Shown: piece after piece, positions 9,273-17,980 of the stretch | Layout of the letters: each line of letters starts with the position of its first letter | Position numbering within the stretch: position 1 is the stretch's first letter | Source: Gammaproteobacteria bacterium | Lineage (GTDB): Bacteria > Pseudomonadota > Gammaproteobacteria > GCA-002705445 > GCA-002716945 | NCBI GenBank assembly: GCA_002716945.1 | Contig: PBCF01000002.1 | Span: forward strand, 756,193-820,192 | Reading direction: 5' to 3' | Length of the DNA: 64,000 bases | Notes under the pieces: model-generated | Seen by the model: only the letters and a program-made list of their open reading frames with translations | Database searches by the model: none | What the model was told of the DNA's origin: nothing | Translations under genes and position numbers: made by a program

Positions 9273-10922
9273 TTATTTAGGTCTAAAATAGATAAATAAG
9301 ATTAGTAAAATTACAAATACTTCCATTATATAATTCAACATCCATATAGGTAACACTCCAAGGAAAGATAAACCAAATAAAATTATGAAAAAGATAAAAA
9401 TAATCGTCGAAAAGTACCAATAATTTCTCATCTGATTTTGACGAATTTGTTTTTCTATATTCTCTAATTGTATTAGATTTCTATTCAAGTCTAATTTATC
9501 CTTATTAACTAAGTTCATAATTTTTCTAATCATCGTAGGGACTTCAGGCATTAACTCAAAAAAGTCTGATGAATTATGATAAATCTTTTCCATAGTTGAT
9601 TTAAATCCTTTTTGTTTTTTCATCCATTTCTCAAGAATCGGTTTAGATGTTTTCCATAAATCTAACTCTGGAAAAAATTCTCTTCCAAGTCCTTCAGTAT
9701 ACAATAATGTTTTTTGCATTAGTATTAGTTGTGGCTGTACCTCTAACTTAAATCTTCTGGCAGTGTCAAAAAGACCTATAATTATTTCACTTAAAGAGAC
9801 ATCTTTTAGTGGTCTATCTAGCATTGATTCACAATTATCTCTTATAGCTGATTCTAGTTTAGAAATATTTGTATCTTTTGGTACCCATTCACATTCTACA
9901 TGCAATCTCGCTACTTTCGCATAATCTCTATTAAAAAAAGCGACAAAATTTTCAGCTAAATATCTTTTATCAAATTCACTTAATGATCCCACTATACCAA
10001 AATCAACTAAAACAAACTGAATATTTTTTTTATTTTTTTGTATAAAAATATTTCCTGGATGCATATCAGCATGAAAAAAATTATGTTCAAACACCTGAAT
10101 AAAAAAAAGTTCAACAGATTTTCTTGCAATCTCTTCAAAATTTATATTATTTTTAATTAATTCATTTTTATTATTGATTGGTATTGCATAGGTTCTTTCC
10201 ATAACTAATATATTTTTTGTTACATATTTCCAATAGATTTCAGGAATATATAGTAAATTTGAATTTACAAAGTTTTGCTTCATCTGTTTTGCATTCGTAG
10301 CTTCTTTAATTAAATCCAATTCATCATAAATAATTGCCTCATAATCACTAACTATTTCATTTAAATGCATTCTATGAAAATCTTCTGATAATGAATCCAG
10401 ATATGAAGCTATTCTCTTCATCAACAAGATATCCTTCTTTATTCTTTTTTCAATTCCAGGTCTAACTACCTTTACAATAACATCACTTCCATCTAGAAGC
10501 TGTGCAGAATGGACTTGCGCAATAGATGCTGATGCTATTGGATTAAAATCAAAGTCAGAAAAAATATCAGTTAATTTTTTATCCAAATCATTTTCTATAA
10601 CTTTAATTGATTCATTTCCAGGAAACGGTTTTACTTTATCTTGTAATTTAGATAACTCAAAAGCTACTGTTTCAGGTAATAAATCTTTTCTAGTAGAAAC
10701 CATCTGTCCTAATTTAATGAAAATAGGTCCAAGATCTTCAAAAAAACTTCTCAATTTAATCGCATAATCATCTACTCTTTTTCTCCCAAACCAATTCCAT
10801 GGAAAAATATAAAAAATAAATTTCTTTGATCCAATGTTTTTCGAATTAATTAGAATTTTATCTAAGTCATGTTTAATAAATAAATAAAATATCTGTAGTA
10901 TTCGTAAAAAATTATTAATCAT
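9273..10922 (-). CDS. ubiB: Ubiquinone biosynthesis kinase-like protein UbiB
   Basis: Atypical ADCK/UbiB-family ATPase that supports the ubiquinone biosynthesis complex. The 549 aa protein shows the family KxGQ motif (IFIKLGQMVSTR, near residue 71), the alanine-rich loop SASIAQVHSA, the catalytic HADMHPGNIF and DFG (VLVDFGIVG) segments, and two hydrophobic C-terminal helices (about residues 500-520 and 525-545) that anchor it to the membrane. Its start overlaps the ubiJ stop by 4 bp. The order ubiE-ubiJ-ubiB is the same as in E. coli. Confidence 0.96.
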   Translation of the reverse strand: MINNFLRILQIFYLFIKHDLDKILINSKNIGSKKFIFYIFPWNWFGRKRVDDYAIKLRSFFEDLGPIFIKLGQMVSTRKDLLPETVAFELSKLQDKVKPFPGNESIKVIENDLDKKLTDIFSDFDFNPIASASIAQVHSAQLLDGSDVIVKVVRPGIEKRIKKDILLMKRIASYLDSLSEDFHRMHLNEIVSDYEAIIYDELDLIKEATNAKQMKQNFVNSNLLYIPEIYWKYVTKNILVMERTYAIPINNKNELIKNNINFEEIARKSVELFFIQVFEHNFFHADMHPGNIFIQKNKKNIQFVLVDFGIVGSLSEFDKRYLAENFVAFFNRDYAKVARLHVECEWVPKDTNISKLESAIRDNCESMLDRPLKDVSLSEIIIGLFDTARRFKLEVQPQLILMQKTLLYTEGLGREFFPELDLWKTSKPILEKWMKKQKGFKSTMEKIYHNSSDFFELMPEVPTMIRKIMNLVNKDKLDLNRNLIQLENIEKQIRQNQMRNYWYFSTIIFIFFIILFGLSFLGVLPIWMLNYIMEVFVILLILFIYFRPK

Positions 10923-11500
10923 AGTTGATATTTTTTTGATAAATGTTCGGTTCGGCTTTTGATATCATCGACATCATCAAGAAATTTCTTCAATTCATTT
11001 GTGTTAGCAAGAATATCAGCATCGTGCACAAGAAAATCATTCACGTCATTTATAAAATTGTTTGATAAATAACGAAATTTATCAGTAAATGAGATAAAGA
11101 AATCTTCTGCAATATCAGCATGCTTTTCACCCAGAAAACTTATTAATAATTTTTTAAATTTTTCTTTTTTATTTAATAATCGGCGAATTTTATTTGCAGT
11201 ATCAATGTCACCTGTAACAAATATCTTTGATGAAAAAGCTTCTGAATCATTACTTAATATATACATAAAGAAATTTAATGGAGTTCCTGTGAATTCAACA
11301 TCTATATTCTCAGCTTGTTGTAGTAAACTCAATTCATTATTTTTTATTTGAAAAAATAACTCTATATCAATTGCAGTTAAATTAATTTTTATTATCTTGT
11401 TATTTATTTCAGAAAAAAAATCTTCAGAAAATGAAGATTGTAACTTTTCATTACCTAAAATTTTATTTGAATATTCTAAAAATTTTTCTTTAATCTTCAA
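10919..11500 (-). CDS. ubiJ: Ubiquinone biosynthesis accessory factor UbiJ (SCP2 domain)
   Basis: Lipid-binding accessory protein of the soluble Ubi complex; its SCP2 domain is thought to hold the polyprenyl tail. The 193 aa sequence is weakly conserved, but the SCP2-like pattern (ELFFQIKNNELSLL, then VEFTGTPLNFFMYI near residues 70-85) and a helical, charged C-terminus fit UbiJ. Its length is close to the E. coli protein (201 aa). Position between ubiE and ubiB, with 4 bp overlaps on both sides, is the strongest evidence. Confidence 0.88.
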   Translation of the reverse strand: MKIKEKFLEYSNKILGNEKLQSSFSEDFFSEINNKIIKINLTAIDIELFFQIKNNELSLLQQAENIDVEFTGTPLNFFMYILSNDSEAFSSKIFVTGDIDTANKIRRLLNKKEKFKKLLISFLGEKHADIAEDFFISFTDKFRYLSNNFINDVNDFLVHDADILANTNELKKFLDDVDDIKSRTEHLSKKYQL

Positions 11501-12237
11501 TTTTTATACCCTACATGTATTGTAACTATATCCCCAAAAAGATATAAATATTTTACTTTTATAAACCCAGAATCAATCAATATTTTTGTTACTTCATCTG
11601 GAGTCATATAAGTTTCAATTGATTCAGCTAAATATTTATAGCTATCATAATCTTTGGCAATTACCTCTCCTATTTTTGGAATAATATTGTGTATGTGATA
11701 GTCATAGAATTTATTGCGGTTTTTATCTCTGGGTTGAGAAAATTCCATAATAACTATTTTCCCACCAGGTTTAAGTGAATCAAAAATATTTTGTAGCGCT
11801 ATAGCATGATTAGTAAAATTTCTAAATCCAAATGCTATAGTTGATAAATCAAAAATATTTTTATCAAGTTTAATTTTCTCTATAGAAGATTGAATAAAAT
11901 CTATATTTTTATTAAACCCTAAATCTAACAATTTATTCTTGCATAAACTTAACATATCGAGATTTGTGTCTAAACATGTTAAGTGTATATTATCTTCAGA
12001 TTTTAATAATCTAGCTGCAATGTCACCAGATCCAGTTGCTATGTCTATAACTTTTTGACAATCTTGTAAATTACATAATTTTATCATTTTGTTTTTCCAA
12101 ACTCTATGTATACCTAATGACATCAAGTCATTCATCAAATCATAATTATCAGCAACAGATGTAAAAACATTGTTAATTAAAAGATTCTTTGTATCTTCAG
12201 ATACTTTTTTAAATCCAAAATTTACTTTCTTTTTCAT
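11497..12237 (-). CDS. ubiE: Ubiquinone/menaquinone methyltransferase UbiE
   Basis: SAM-dependent C-methyltransferase acting on the demethoxy-benzoquinol (and demethylmenaquinol) ring. The 246 aa product has the SAM motif I VIDIATGSGDIAARL near residue 63, the UbiE signatures YDLMNDLMSLGIHRVWK (N-terminal) and FGFRNF (central), and the C-terminal LTPDE-like segment YMTPDEVTKIL. The start overlaps nothing upstream: spoT ends 1 bp before it. Only the ubiquinone branch is supported here, since no menaquinone-specific gene was seen. Confidence 0.96.
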   Translation of the reverse strand: MKKKVNFGFKKVSEDTKNLLINNVFTSVADNYDLMNDLMSLGIHRVWKNKMIKLCNLQDCQKVIDIATGSGDIAARLLKSEDNIHLTCLDTNLDMLSLCKNKLLDLGFNKNIDFIQSSIEKIKLDKNIFDLSTIAFGFRNFTNHAIALQNIFDSLKPGGKIVIMEFSQPRDKNRNKFYDYHIHNIIPKIGEVIAKDYDSYKYLAESIETYMTPDEVTKILIDSGFIKVKYLYLFGDIVTIHVGYKN

Positions 12238-12238
12238 A

Positions 12239-14398
12239 TCAGCTTCGTTTTCTTTCTACAGAGATTACATTAACATTCTTTCTCAGCTTAGACATTAATT
12301 TGGATAATGCGTTTATATGTGTCAATGAGACAACAAAAACCATAATATTGTGACCTGTCTCTTTTGTATCACCATAAGTAACACTCTCAATATTTGAATT
12401 GCTCTGCGCTATCAATGATGAAATTTGGGCGAGAACTCCTCTTTTATTCCTAACTTCTACTTTAATGCTGGCGTTAAATACATCATCTAAATCTTCACCC
12501 CATGATAAATCAATAATTTCTTCATTTTTGCTTTTCACTCGCTTAATACTTTTACAATTTTGTTGGTGAACAACAATACCTTTACCTTGGCTGATATAAC
12601 CAAAAATTTTGTCGCCAGGAATTGGAAAACAACACTTCGCATATGAAAGAATTATACCTTCTGTTCCCTCTATATTTACGCCTTTACTACTTTTGGGTTT
12701 ATTTTTATTGTCAGAAGTTGGTGCTATACGCATAGCCACTAATTTAGGTATACGATTACCTAGACCAATTTCTCTATATAAATCCTCAATATTCGAACAA
12801 TTATATTCTTCAAGAACAATTTTTAATGTTTTTACAGGAATATCTTTTAATTTTATATTAAATTCTTTAAGAGCATGGGAGAGTAATTTTTCACCAAAAT
12901 TTGTTGCATCTTCTCTCTGAATTAATTTAAGTGAAGCTCTAATACTGTGTCTTGCCTTTTCTGTAATTACAAAATTCAACCATCCAGGATTAGGTTTTAC
13001 ATTTTTTTTTGTAAATATAGAGATTAATTGTCCATTCTTCAAAATAGTATTGGGTGTGACTACTTTGTTATCTATTTTTGCAGAGGAAAATTTATTACCT
13101 AAGTCTGTATGGATTGCATATGCATAATCAATTACTGTAGATTTCTTGGGTAACTCTATTATATCTCCCTTTGGACTAAACACATACACTTTACCCGGAT
13201 ATAGATCAGCCTTGATACTTTGTAAATATTCTTTTGGATTACCAGAATTTTCTTGTATATCAAGAAGGTTAGTAATCCACTGTTGCTCTTTTGTATAATC
13301 TTTTAACGATGTCTTGTCTTTGATTTTATAAAACCAATGAGCTGCAATACCAGTCTGCGCCAGTATATCCATATCTTTAGTTCTTATTTGAAATTCTGTT
13401 GGTAAACCATGAGGACCAAGTATTTCTGTGTGAAGAGATTGATATCCATTAGATTTTGGTATAGCAATATAATCTTTAAATCTACCAGGTATTGGGGTAT
13501 ATGAATTGTGTATAATACCTAAAACTCTATAACAATCATCTACATTGGTAGTTGTAATACGCACGCCAAAAATATCATGTATTTGTGAAAATTTTAATTC
13601 TTTATGTTTCATTTTTTTGTAAATTCCATACACATGTTTTTCTCTTGCTAGAACATCTGCATTTAAACCTTCATCCATTAATTTATCTTCAACAATTTTT
13701 TTGATTTTTTTCATCAATTCTTTTCTATTACCTCTAGCATCATTTATGAAGTTTTGTAGAATTTTAAATCTGAGAGGATAAAGTGATTGAAAAGCTAAAT
13801 CTTCCATATGGATGCTCATATTATGTATCCCGAGTCTTAAGGCAATAGGAGCATATATTTCTAAAGTTTCTTTTGCAATTTTTCTTCGTTGTTGTGCTTT
13901 TAGAACAGATATAGTCTCTAAATTATGAATTCTATCAGCTAATTTAATAAGTATAACCCTAATATCTTGACTCATTGCTAAAATCATTTTTCTTAAATTT
14001 GCAGCATCTGCCTCTTCTTTTGATGAAAAATTAATTTTATCTAATTTGCTTACTCCATCAACCAACTGAGATACTTTCATACCAAATTCCTGCTGTAGAA
14101 CTTCCATATTTATTTCAGTATCTTCTATGACATCATGTAATATTGCCGCCATTATTGTTTCATAATCCAATTGAAAATCAGATAAATAAGAAGCTGCTGA
14201 TAGTGGATGTTCTATATAAGCCTCTCCAGACTTTCTAAGTTGTCCTTCGTGGGCCTTTGAGGCAATGATATATGCTTTTTCTATTTTTTTAATTTGATAA
14301 TCATTAAGATATTTTTGGAGTTTTTTTTTAAATGAGTCGAAATTAATATCGCCAGAATTTAAATTTTTAATCTGATATTTTTTTTGTTGTCTTGCCAT
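12239..14398 (-). CDS. spoT: Bifunctional (p)ppGpp synthetase/hydrolase SpoT
   Basis: Makes and degrades the stringent-response alarmone. Domains in order are the HD hydrolase (HPLSAASYL and LHDVIEDT intact, residues about 45-190), the synthetase (IHDIFGVRI, then RFKDYIAIPKSNGYQSLHT), TGS (about 385-445, starting VYVFSPKGDIIELP) and a C-terminal ACT domain. The charged RFKD motif is the form found in bifunctional RSH enzymes rather than in monofunctional RelA, so both activities are expected. I chose ATG at 14398; an in-frame TTG three codons upstream (14407) has no better ribosome site. It follows rpoZ by 17 bp, as in E. coli gmk-rpoZ-spoT. Confidence 0.96.
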   Translation of the reverse strand: MARQQKKYQIKNLNSGDINFDSFKKKLQKYLNDYQIKKIEKAYIIASKAHEGQLRKSGEAYIEHPLSAASYLSDFQLDYETIMAAILHDVIEDTEINMEVLQQEFGMKVSQLVDGVSKLDKINFSSKEEADAANLRKMILAMSQDIRVILIKLADRIHNLETISVLKAQQRRKIAKETLEIYAPIALRLGIHNMSIHMEDLAFQSLYPLRFKILQNFINDARGNRKELMKKIKKIVEDKLMDEGLNADVLAREKHVYGIYKKMKHKELKFSQIHDIFGVRITTTNVDDCYRVLGIIHNSYTPIPGRFKDYIAIPKSNGYQSLHTEILGPHGLPTEFQIRTKDMDILAQTGIAAHWFYKIKDKTSLKDYTKEQQWITNLLDIQENSGNPKEYLQSIKADLYPGKVYVFSPKGDIIELPKKSTVIDYAYAIHTDLGNKFSSAKIDNKVVTPNTILKNGQLISIFTKKNVKPNPGWLNFVITEKARHSIRASLKLIQREDATNFGEKLLSHALKEFNIKLKDIPVKTLKIVLEEYNCSNIEDLYREIGLGNRIPKLVAMRIAPTSDNKNKPKSSKGVNIEGTEGIILSYAKCCFPIPGDKIFGYISQGKGIVVHQQNCKSIKRVKSKNEEIIDLSWGEDLDDVFNASIKVEVRNKRGVLAQISSLIAQSNSNIESVTYGDTKETGHNIMVFVVSLTHINALSKLMSKLRKNVNVISVERKRS

Positions 14399-14415
14399 TA
14401 GGAGCAATGGGTCGG

Positions 14416-14889
14416 TTAATCTTTCTTACTATCCGTTTGAGTATTTATATCAACTTCAGATTCCGATTCTGGCTCTTCCACGGTATTAGCGTCAATCTGC
14501 TCATTCAATTCAGATTCTGATGTGACATTTTTATTTGTTGACAAATCATCATCTTCAGATGGCAAAGATTCAGTTTCTTGCAGAGAAGTTTCTTTTAATA
14601 GTTGTTCTGAATTTTCATATCCCTGATTTAGTTCATCTATAATTTCTTCTTCACTAACTGTATCAAAAAGTTTCTGTTCAATTTTTTGTCTTTCGCTTAT
14701 TTCGAAATAATCTAGGTTTATTTTGCCTTCTGCAATCTCTCTAAGCGCAATAACGGTAGGTTTATCTTTAGAATCTACTAATGGTTCAGATCCAGCCATC
14801 AAATCTTTAGCTCTTTTACTTGCCAATGCAACTATATCATAGGCATTATTTATTCTTTTAAGACAATCTTCTATTGTAACTCTAGCCAT
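14416..14889 (-). CDS. rpoZ: RNA polymerase omega subunit with long acidic C-terminal tail
   Basis: Omega helps assemble the beta' subunit and mediates ppGpp sensitivity. The start MARVTIEDC at 14889 is preceded by GGAG 9 nt upstream; further upstream in-frame codons do not resemble the family. Residues 1 to about 75 align with E. coli omega (91 aa), including PTVIALREIAEGKIN. The remaining 80 or so residues are an unusual tail dominated by Glu, Asp, Ser and Thr and probably disordered. The gene sits between gmk and spoT. The tail may be lineage specific; its function is unknown. Confidence 0.93.
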   Translation of the reverse strand: MARVTIEDCLKRINNAYDIVALASKRAKDLMAGSEPLVDSKDKPTVIALREIAEGKINLDYFEISERQKIEQKLFDTVSEEEIIDELNQGYENSEQLLKETSLQETESLPSEDDDLSTNKNVTSESELNEQIDANTVEEPESESEVDINTQTDSKKD

Positions 14890-14950
14890 GAAATTTACTC
14901 CTTGCGGTAAAACACATTGTAGCAGATTGTATATTTTACACAAATTTCTT

Positions 14951-15574
14951 TTATTTAGGTACTATAGAACTAATCCATTTTTCTAAATAATTGCTACACA
15001 TTTTTTCTTTTAAAATTATTCTTTTAAGATCCCATAATGCAATATCAAATTCATCATTAATGATTGTATAATCAGCAAATTGAGCATAATTTAACTCTTT
15101 TTTTGATGAGTGTACTCTACGTTTTAAGACTTCGTTTTTATCATCTCCTCTGTTAACTAATCTATTTTCTAAAGTCTCAATATCAGGAGGAAGAATATAA
15201 ATAGTAATAGCATCAGATATAATCTTCTTTACTTCAAGCATTCCTTCATAATTTATTTCAAGAATTACATCACAACCACTATCAATAATTGAATTGATTG
15301 ATTTAAGAGAAGTACCATAAAAATTACCATAAACTTTTTGGTGTTCCAAGAAAAAATTTTCTGAGGCTTGTCTAATAAATTCTTTTTTTGCGACAAAAAA
15401 ATAATCCTCACCGTTTTTTTCACCTAATCTACGTTTTCTTGTAGTATGAGAGATTGAGGGTTTTATGAAATGCCAATCATTACATAATTGCTTTACTAAT
15501 GAGGTTTTACCAGCACCAGATGGTGCACTGATTATATATACATTATTGAAATTTTTAGATATATTGTAATTCAT
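14951..15574 (-). CDS. gmk: Guanylate kinase
   Basis: Phosphorylates GMP to GDP. The 207 aa protein has the P-loop SAPSGAGKTSL near residue 15, the GMP-binding segment SHTTRKRRLGEKNGEDYFF, and the LID-like RLVNRGDDKNE; length matches the family (207 aa in E. coli). It heads the minus-strand run gmk-rpoZ-spoT-ubiE-ubiJ-ubiB-uvrD-dctP. A good promoter lies so close upstream (15584-15612) that the message would have a leader of only a few bases, and no Shine-Dalgarno sequence is visible. Confidence 0.97.
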   Translation of the reverse strand: MNYNISKNFNNVYIISAPSGAGKTSLVKQLCNDWHFIKPSISHTTRKRRLGEKNGEDYFFVAKKEFIRQASENFFLEHQKVYGNFYGTSLKSINSIIDSGCDVILEINYEGMLEVKKIISDAITIYILPPDIETLENRLVNRGDDKNEVLKRRVHSSKKELNYAQFADYTIINDEFDIALWDLKRIILKEKMCSNYLEKWISSIVPK

Positions 15575-15583
15575 AGGATACCA

Positions 15584-15612
15584 ATTATAGTAAAATTCTA
15601 GTTAGAGGTAAA
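15584..15612 (-). promoter_or_regulatory. Sigma-70 type promoter for gmk
   Basis: On the minus strand a -35 box TTTACC (15607-15612) and a perfect -10 box TATAAT (15584-15589) are separated by 17 bp. The predicted transcription start, 6-7 nt past the -10 box, is about 15577, leaving roughly 3 nt before the gmk ATG at 15574. The match is by eye only. Confidence 0.6.
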
Positions 15613-15616
15613 TTAT

Positions 15617-16264
15617 ATGGCTGATCCATGGAAAACAATTACCGTTGAAGGAGTTAGGGCTTTTACAAAAGGAGTACTTGCAGCAACCCTAATATGGATA
15701 TCATTTGAAGGTCATCTTGTAATAGTTACAAATTTCATAGAATCAATAATCATATCATCTTTAGCAACACTAATTGTGTTTTACTCAGTAGTGTTGTTTA
15801 TATGTTATTTAATTATAAGAAAAGGTGAAGAAGGCTTTGATGAAAATGAAAAAAGAGCAACTATGTATTCCATAATTACCATATTTATAATTTGGTTTTT
15901 CACAGCAGGGTATTTAAACTTCATTCCGGAAGTATTAATAATGGTAGGGGTTTTTGAAAAGCTCTCATACTCACTTTTACTAGGAACAATTCTTTTTACA
16001 TTACTTATAACTATTTTTTATGGCTTAGATGGTAGAATTTTTACAACAATGATGCTGGGTCATATGCCTTGGGTTAAAAATCCTGACAAATATTTATTTT
16101 TCTTTTGGGCTTGGATAAATCTAATAGCCCTAGGGATATTGAATGTTTTTGAACTTAATGCTTTTTGGGTTTTTGTGAATTTATTTTTCTATCTACTTAT
16201 ACCTTCACTGTATATTGGGACAAAAATACAACAAGTACACGGCCAAAAAAAAGATAGTAATTAA
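15617..16264 (+). CDS. Conserved-looking multi-spanning membrane protein, unknown function
   Basis: I do not recognise the family. The 215 aa product begins with an amphipathic stretch (DPWKTITVEGVRAFTKG), followed by about six hydrophobic segments (roughly residues 18-40, 43-68, 82-104, 112-135, 158-175 and 178-198). There are no cysteines or charged motifs suggesting catalysis. A GAGG ribosome site lies 8 nt before the ATG, unlike several neighbours. It is divergent from gmk and overlaps the convergent gene at 16261 by 4 bp. A small transporter or a membrane scaffold are possible, but nothing in the sequence decides. Confidence 0.8.
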   Translation: MADPWKTITVEGVRAFTKGVLAATLIWISFEGHLVIVTNFIESIIISSLATLIVFYSVVLFICYLIIRKGEEGFDENEKRATMYSIITIFIIWFFTAGYLNFIPEVLIMVGVFEKLSYSLLLGTILFTLLITIFYGLDGRIFTTMMLGHMPWVKNPDKYLFFFWAWINLIALGILNVFELNAFWVFVNLFFYLLIPSLYIGTKIQQVHGQKKDSN

Positions 16265-16602
16265 TCTTTAAAATATTTGTCCGGTAATATATTAATACCA
16301 AATTTATTTCCTAGTTTTACCAAAAATGCTATAGCCAGAATACCTCCTGGTAAAGCAAAAATCCCAAGAGCTCCAATGTTTTTAATTAAATTAGAAAATT
16401 GAATATTGGCTTTATCTATCTCATCTTTCTCAATTTTCTGCCCTGATACATATTTTTGATATGTACTTAACATCTCTGAAGATTCTTTAGATTCTTCGGC
16501 TAAAATTGTTTTAATTTGTAGAAGTGTACTTCGTATTTTTTCTTTATTTTTACTGAATTTATCAATTAAATTAGAAAAAATTTTATTATCATCTAAACCC
16601 AT
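16261..16602 (-). CDS. Small LETM1-like domain protein
   Basis: The 113 aa product has a charged helical N-terminal half (about residues 1-75, likely coiled coil) and one hydrophobic segment, LGIFALPGGILAIAFLVKLG (residues about 81-100), followed by FGINILP near the C-terminus. The pattern LPGG...LAIAFLVKLGNKFGINILP resembles the membrane-anchor motif of LETM1-like proteins found in small bacterial proteins. Function in bacteria is unclear; ion exchange as in mitochondria should not be assumed. It converges on the membrane protein gene at 15617-16264 with a 4 bp overlap, and is divergent from the Sel1 gene. Confidence 0.6.
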   Translation of the reverse strand: MGLDDNKIFSNLIDKFSKNKEKIRSTLLQIKTILAEESKESSEMLSTYQKYVSGQKIEKDEIDKANIQFSNLIKNIGALGIFALPGGILAIAFLVKLGNKFGINILPDKYFKD

Positions 16603-16643
16603 TTTTTTCTTTAAATCTAAAGTTAGTATGTTTAAAATATCAT

Positions 16644-17120
16644 ATGCGAAAATTTCTGTTTATCATTATGACCATAATACCTTTGTTTGTATATAGCGAA
16701 CCAATAGATAAAGGATATAATGCATACCAAAAGAATGATTATATGAATGCTTATAACTTTTGGAAAGATGATGCAAATAAGGGTAATGCAGTATCACAAT
16801 TTAATCTAGCTCTTTTATATTTCTTTGGTAAGGGTGTTGAGCAAAATTTGGAGAAGGCATTTTTTTATTGCTCATTATCAGCAAATCAAGGTCTTGCAAG
16901 AGCTCAAAATAATTTAGCTCATATGTATTATAAAGGAGTTGGTGTTGGTCAAAATTATGTAGAATCTTATAAATGGGCATACTTGGCAAGAAAAAATGGT
17001 TACTTATCTCAGAAAATACTCAATGATAGTTCAATTAATTTAACTGAAGCCATGAGAATTGAAGCAAATAAACGAATTCATGAATTTTTACTTGGAAAAA
17101 ATGATTATGAAAAACAATAA
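16644..17120 (+). CDS. Sel1-repeat (TPR-like) secreted protein
   Basis: The 158 aa product has a signal peptide (basic start, then a hydrophobic run ending near VYSEP, residue 20) and at least two Sel1-like repeats: AVSQFNLALLYFFGKGVEQN (residues about 50-69) and ARAQNNLAHMYYKGVGVGQN (about 86-105), each followed by a short second helix. Sel1 repeats mediate protein-protein contacts, so a periplasmic adaptor role is a reasonable guess, not shown. A TAAAAT box at 16633-16638 sits 5 nt before the ATG. Its end overlaps apaG. Confidence 0.85.
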   Translation: MRKFLFIIMTIIPLFVYSEPIDKGYNAYQKNDYMNAYNFWKDDANKGNAVSQFNLALLYFFGKGVEQNLEKAFFYCSLSANQGLARAQNNLAHMYYKGVGVGQNYVESYKWAYLARKNGYLSQKILNDSSINLTEAMRIEANKRIHEFLLGKNDYEKQ

Positions 17121-17487
17121 AAATGATATTTTTATCAATGTCGAAACTATGTATCTGCAAAATGAATCAGATCCAGATGATAATAAATTTTATTTTTTAT
17201 ATACAATTTCAATTAAAAATAAAGGTGATGTTGGTGCAAAATTATTGTCTAGACATTGGATTATTGAGGATTCTAATGGGAAAATACAAGATGTAAAAGG
17301 AGAAGGAGTGATAGGTGAACAACCACATATAACTCCAGGTAATGAGTTTGAATATACAAGTGGGGCGATGATTGAAACTTCTTTTGGAACAATGAAAGGT
17401 ACTTACCAAATGATAGATGACAATAATAATCAGTTTAATGCAGATATTCCAGAATTTGTTTTATCCATACCTAGGGTCATTCATTAA
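17101..17487 (+). CDS. apaG: ApaG protein
   Basis: Small immunoglobulin-fold protein of unknown biochemical role, often linked to the ksgA-apaH region. The 128 aa product shows the family pattern FINVETMYLQNES near the N-terminus, YTISIKNKG, LLSRHWIIEDSNG, GVIGEQPHITPG and the end segment MKGTYQM. E. coli ApaG is 125 aa, which favours a start at 17101 or 17107 over any more upstream codon; GGA at 17094 serves as a weak ribosome site. The start lies inside the end of the Sel1 gene, and the stop overlaps folA by 11 bp. It is not beside ksgA or apaH here. Confidence 0.92.
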   Translation: MIMKNNKNDIFINVETMYLQNESDPDDNKFYFLYTISIKNKGDVGAKLLSRHWIIEDSNGKIQDVKGEGVIGEQPHITPGNEFEYTSGAMIETSFGTMKGTYQMIDDNNNQFNADIPEFVLSIPRVIH

Positions 17488-17980
17488 CGCGCTCTAGAAT
17501 CAAAAAAGAATAATTTATATCCTTTTCCTTGTAGTTCTTGTTTTCTTGTTCAACGATATTCCATTCAGATTCATTTAAAGCGGGAAACCAAGTATCACCA
17601 GTATATTCATCTTTTATTTTGGTTAAATATATCTTTTGTGTAAAAGGTAAAGCTAAATTATAAATCTCTGATCCACCTATAACCATAATTTCAGGATAAG
17701 AATTAAATTTTTTTACACATTCCAAAAAATTATTGTATACATGAACATCATTTTTTTTATAGTTTTTATTTCTAGTAAGAATAATATTCTCTCTGCCATC
17801 TAATACTACACCAATAGAATCGTGGGTCTTTCTTCCCATGATAATTGGTTTGCCCATTGTTATATTTCTAAATCTTTTTAATTCACCAGGTATTTCCCAT
17901 GGGATAGTATTTTTATTTCCTATTAAATTGTTACTATCAACTGCAACTATAATTGATATTATTGGTTGAATATTTTTCAT
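17477..17980 (-). CDS. folA: Dihydrofolate reductase
   Basis: Reduces dihydrofolate to tetrahydrofolate with NADPH, recycling the product of ThyA. The 167 aa enzyme has the N-terminal [18 protein letters not shown] strand, [12 protein letters not shown], the nucleotide-binding [15 protein letters not shown] and VIGGSEIY. The catalytic acid that is Asp27 in E. coli (motif PADL) is Glu here (PGEL); Glu at this place is usual in animal enzymes and active there. It overlaps thyA by 4 bp (ATGA) and is the last gene of lgt-thyA-folA. Confidence 0.95.
   Translation of the reverse strand: MKNIQPIISIIVAVDSNNLIGNKNTIPWEIPGELKRFRNITMGKPIIMGRKTHDSIGVVLDGRENIILTRNKNYKKNDVHVYNNFLECVKKFNSYPEIMVIGGSEIYNLALPFTQKIYLTKIKDEYTGDTWFPALNESEWNIVEQENKNYKEKDINYSFLILERVNE

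Noticed and set aside
12609..12920. Plus-strand 103-codon open frame inside spoT
   Set aside because: It is antisense to a well-supported gene and has no family pattern; it is a shadow frame.
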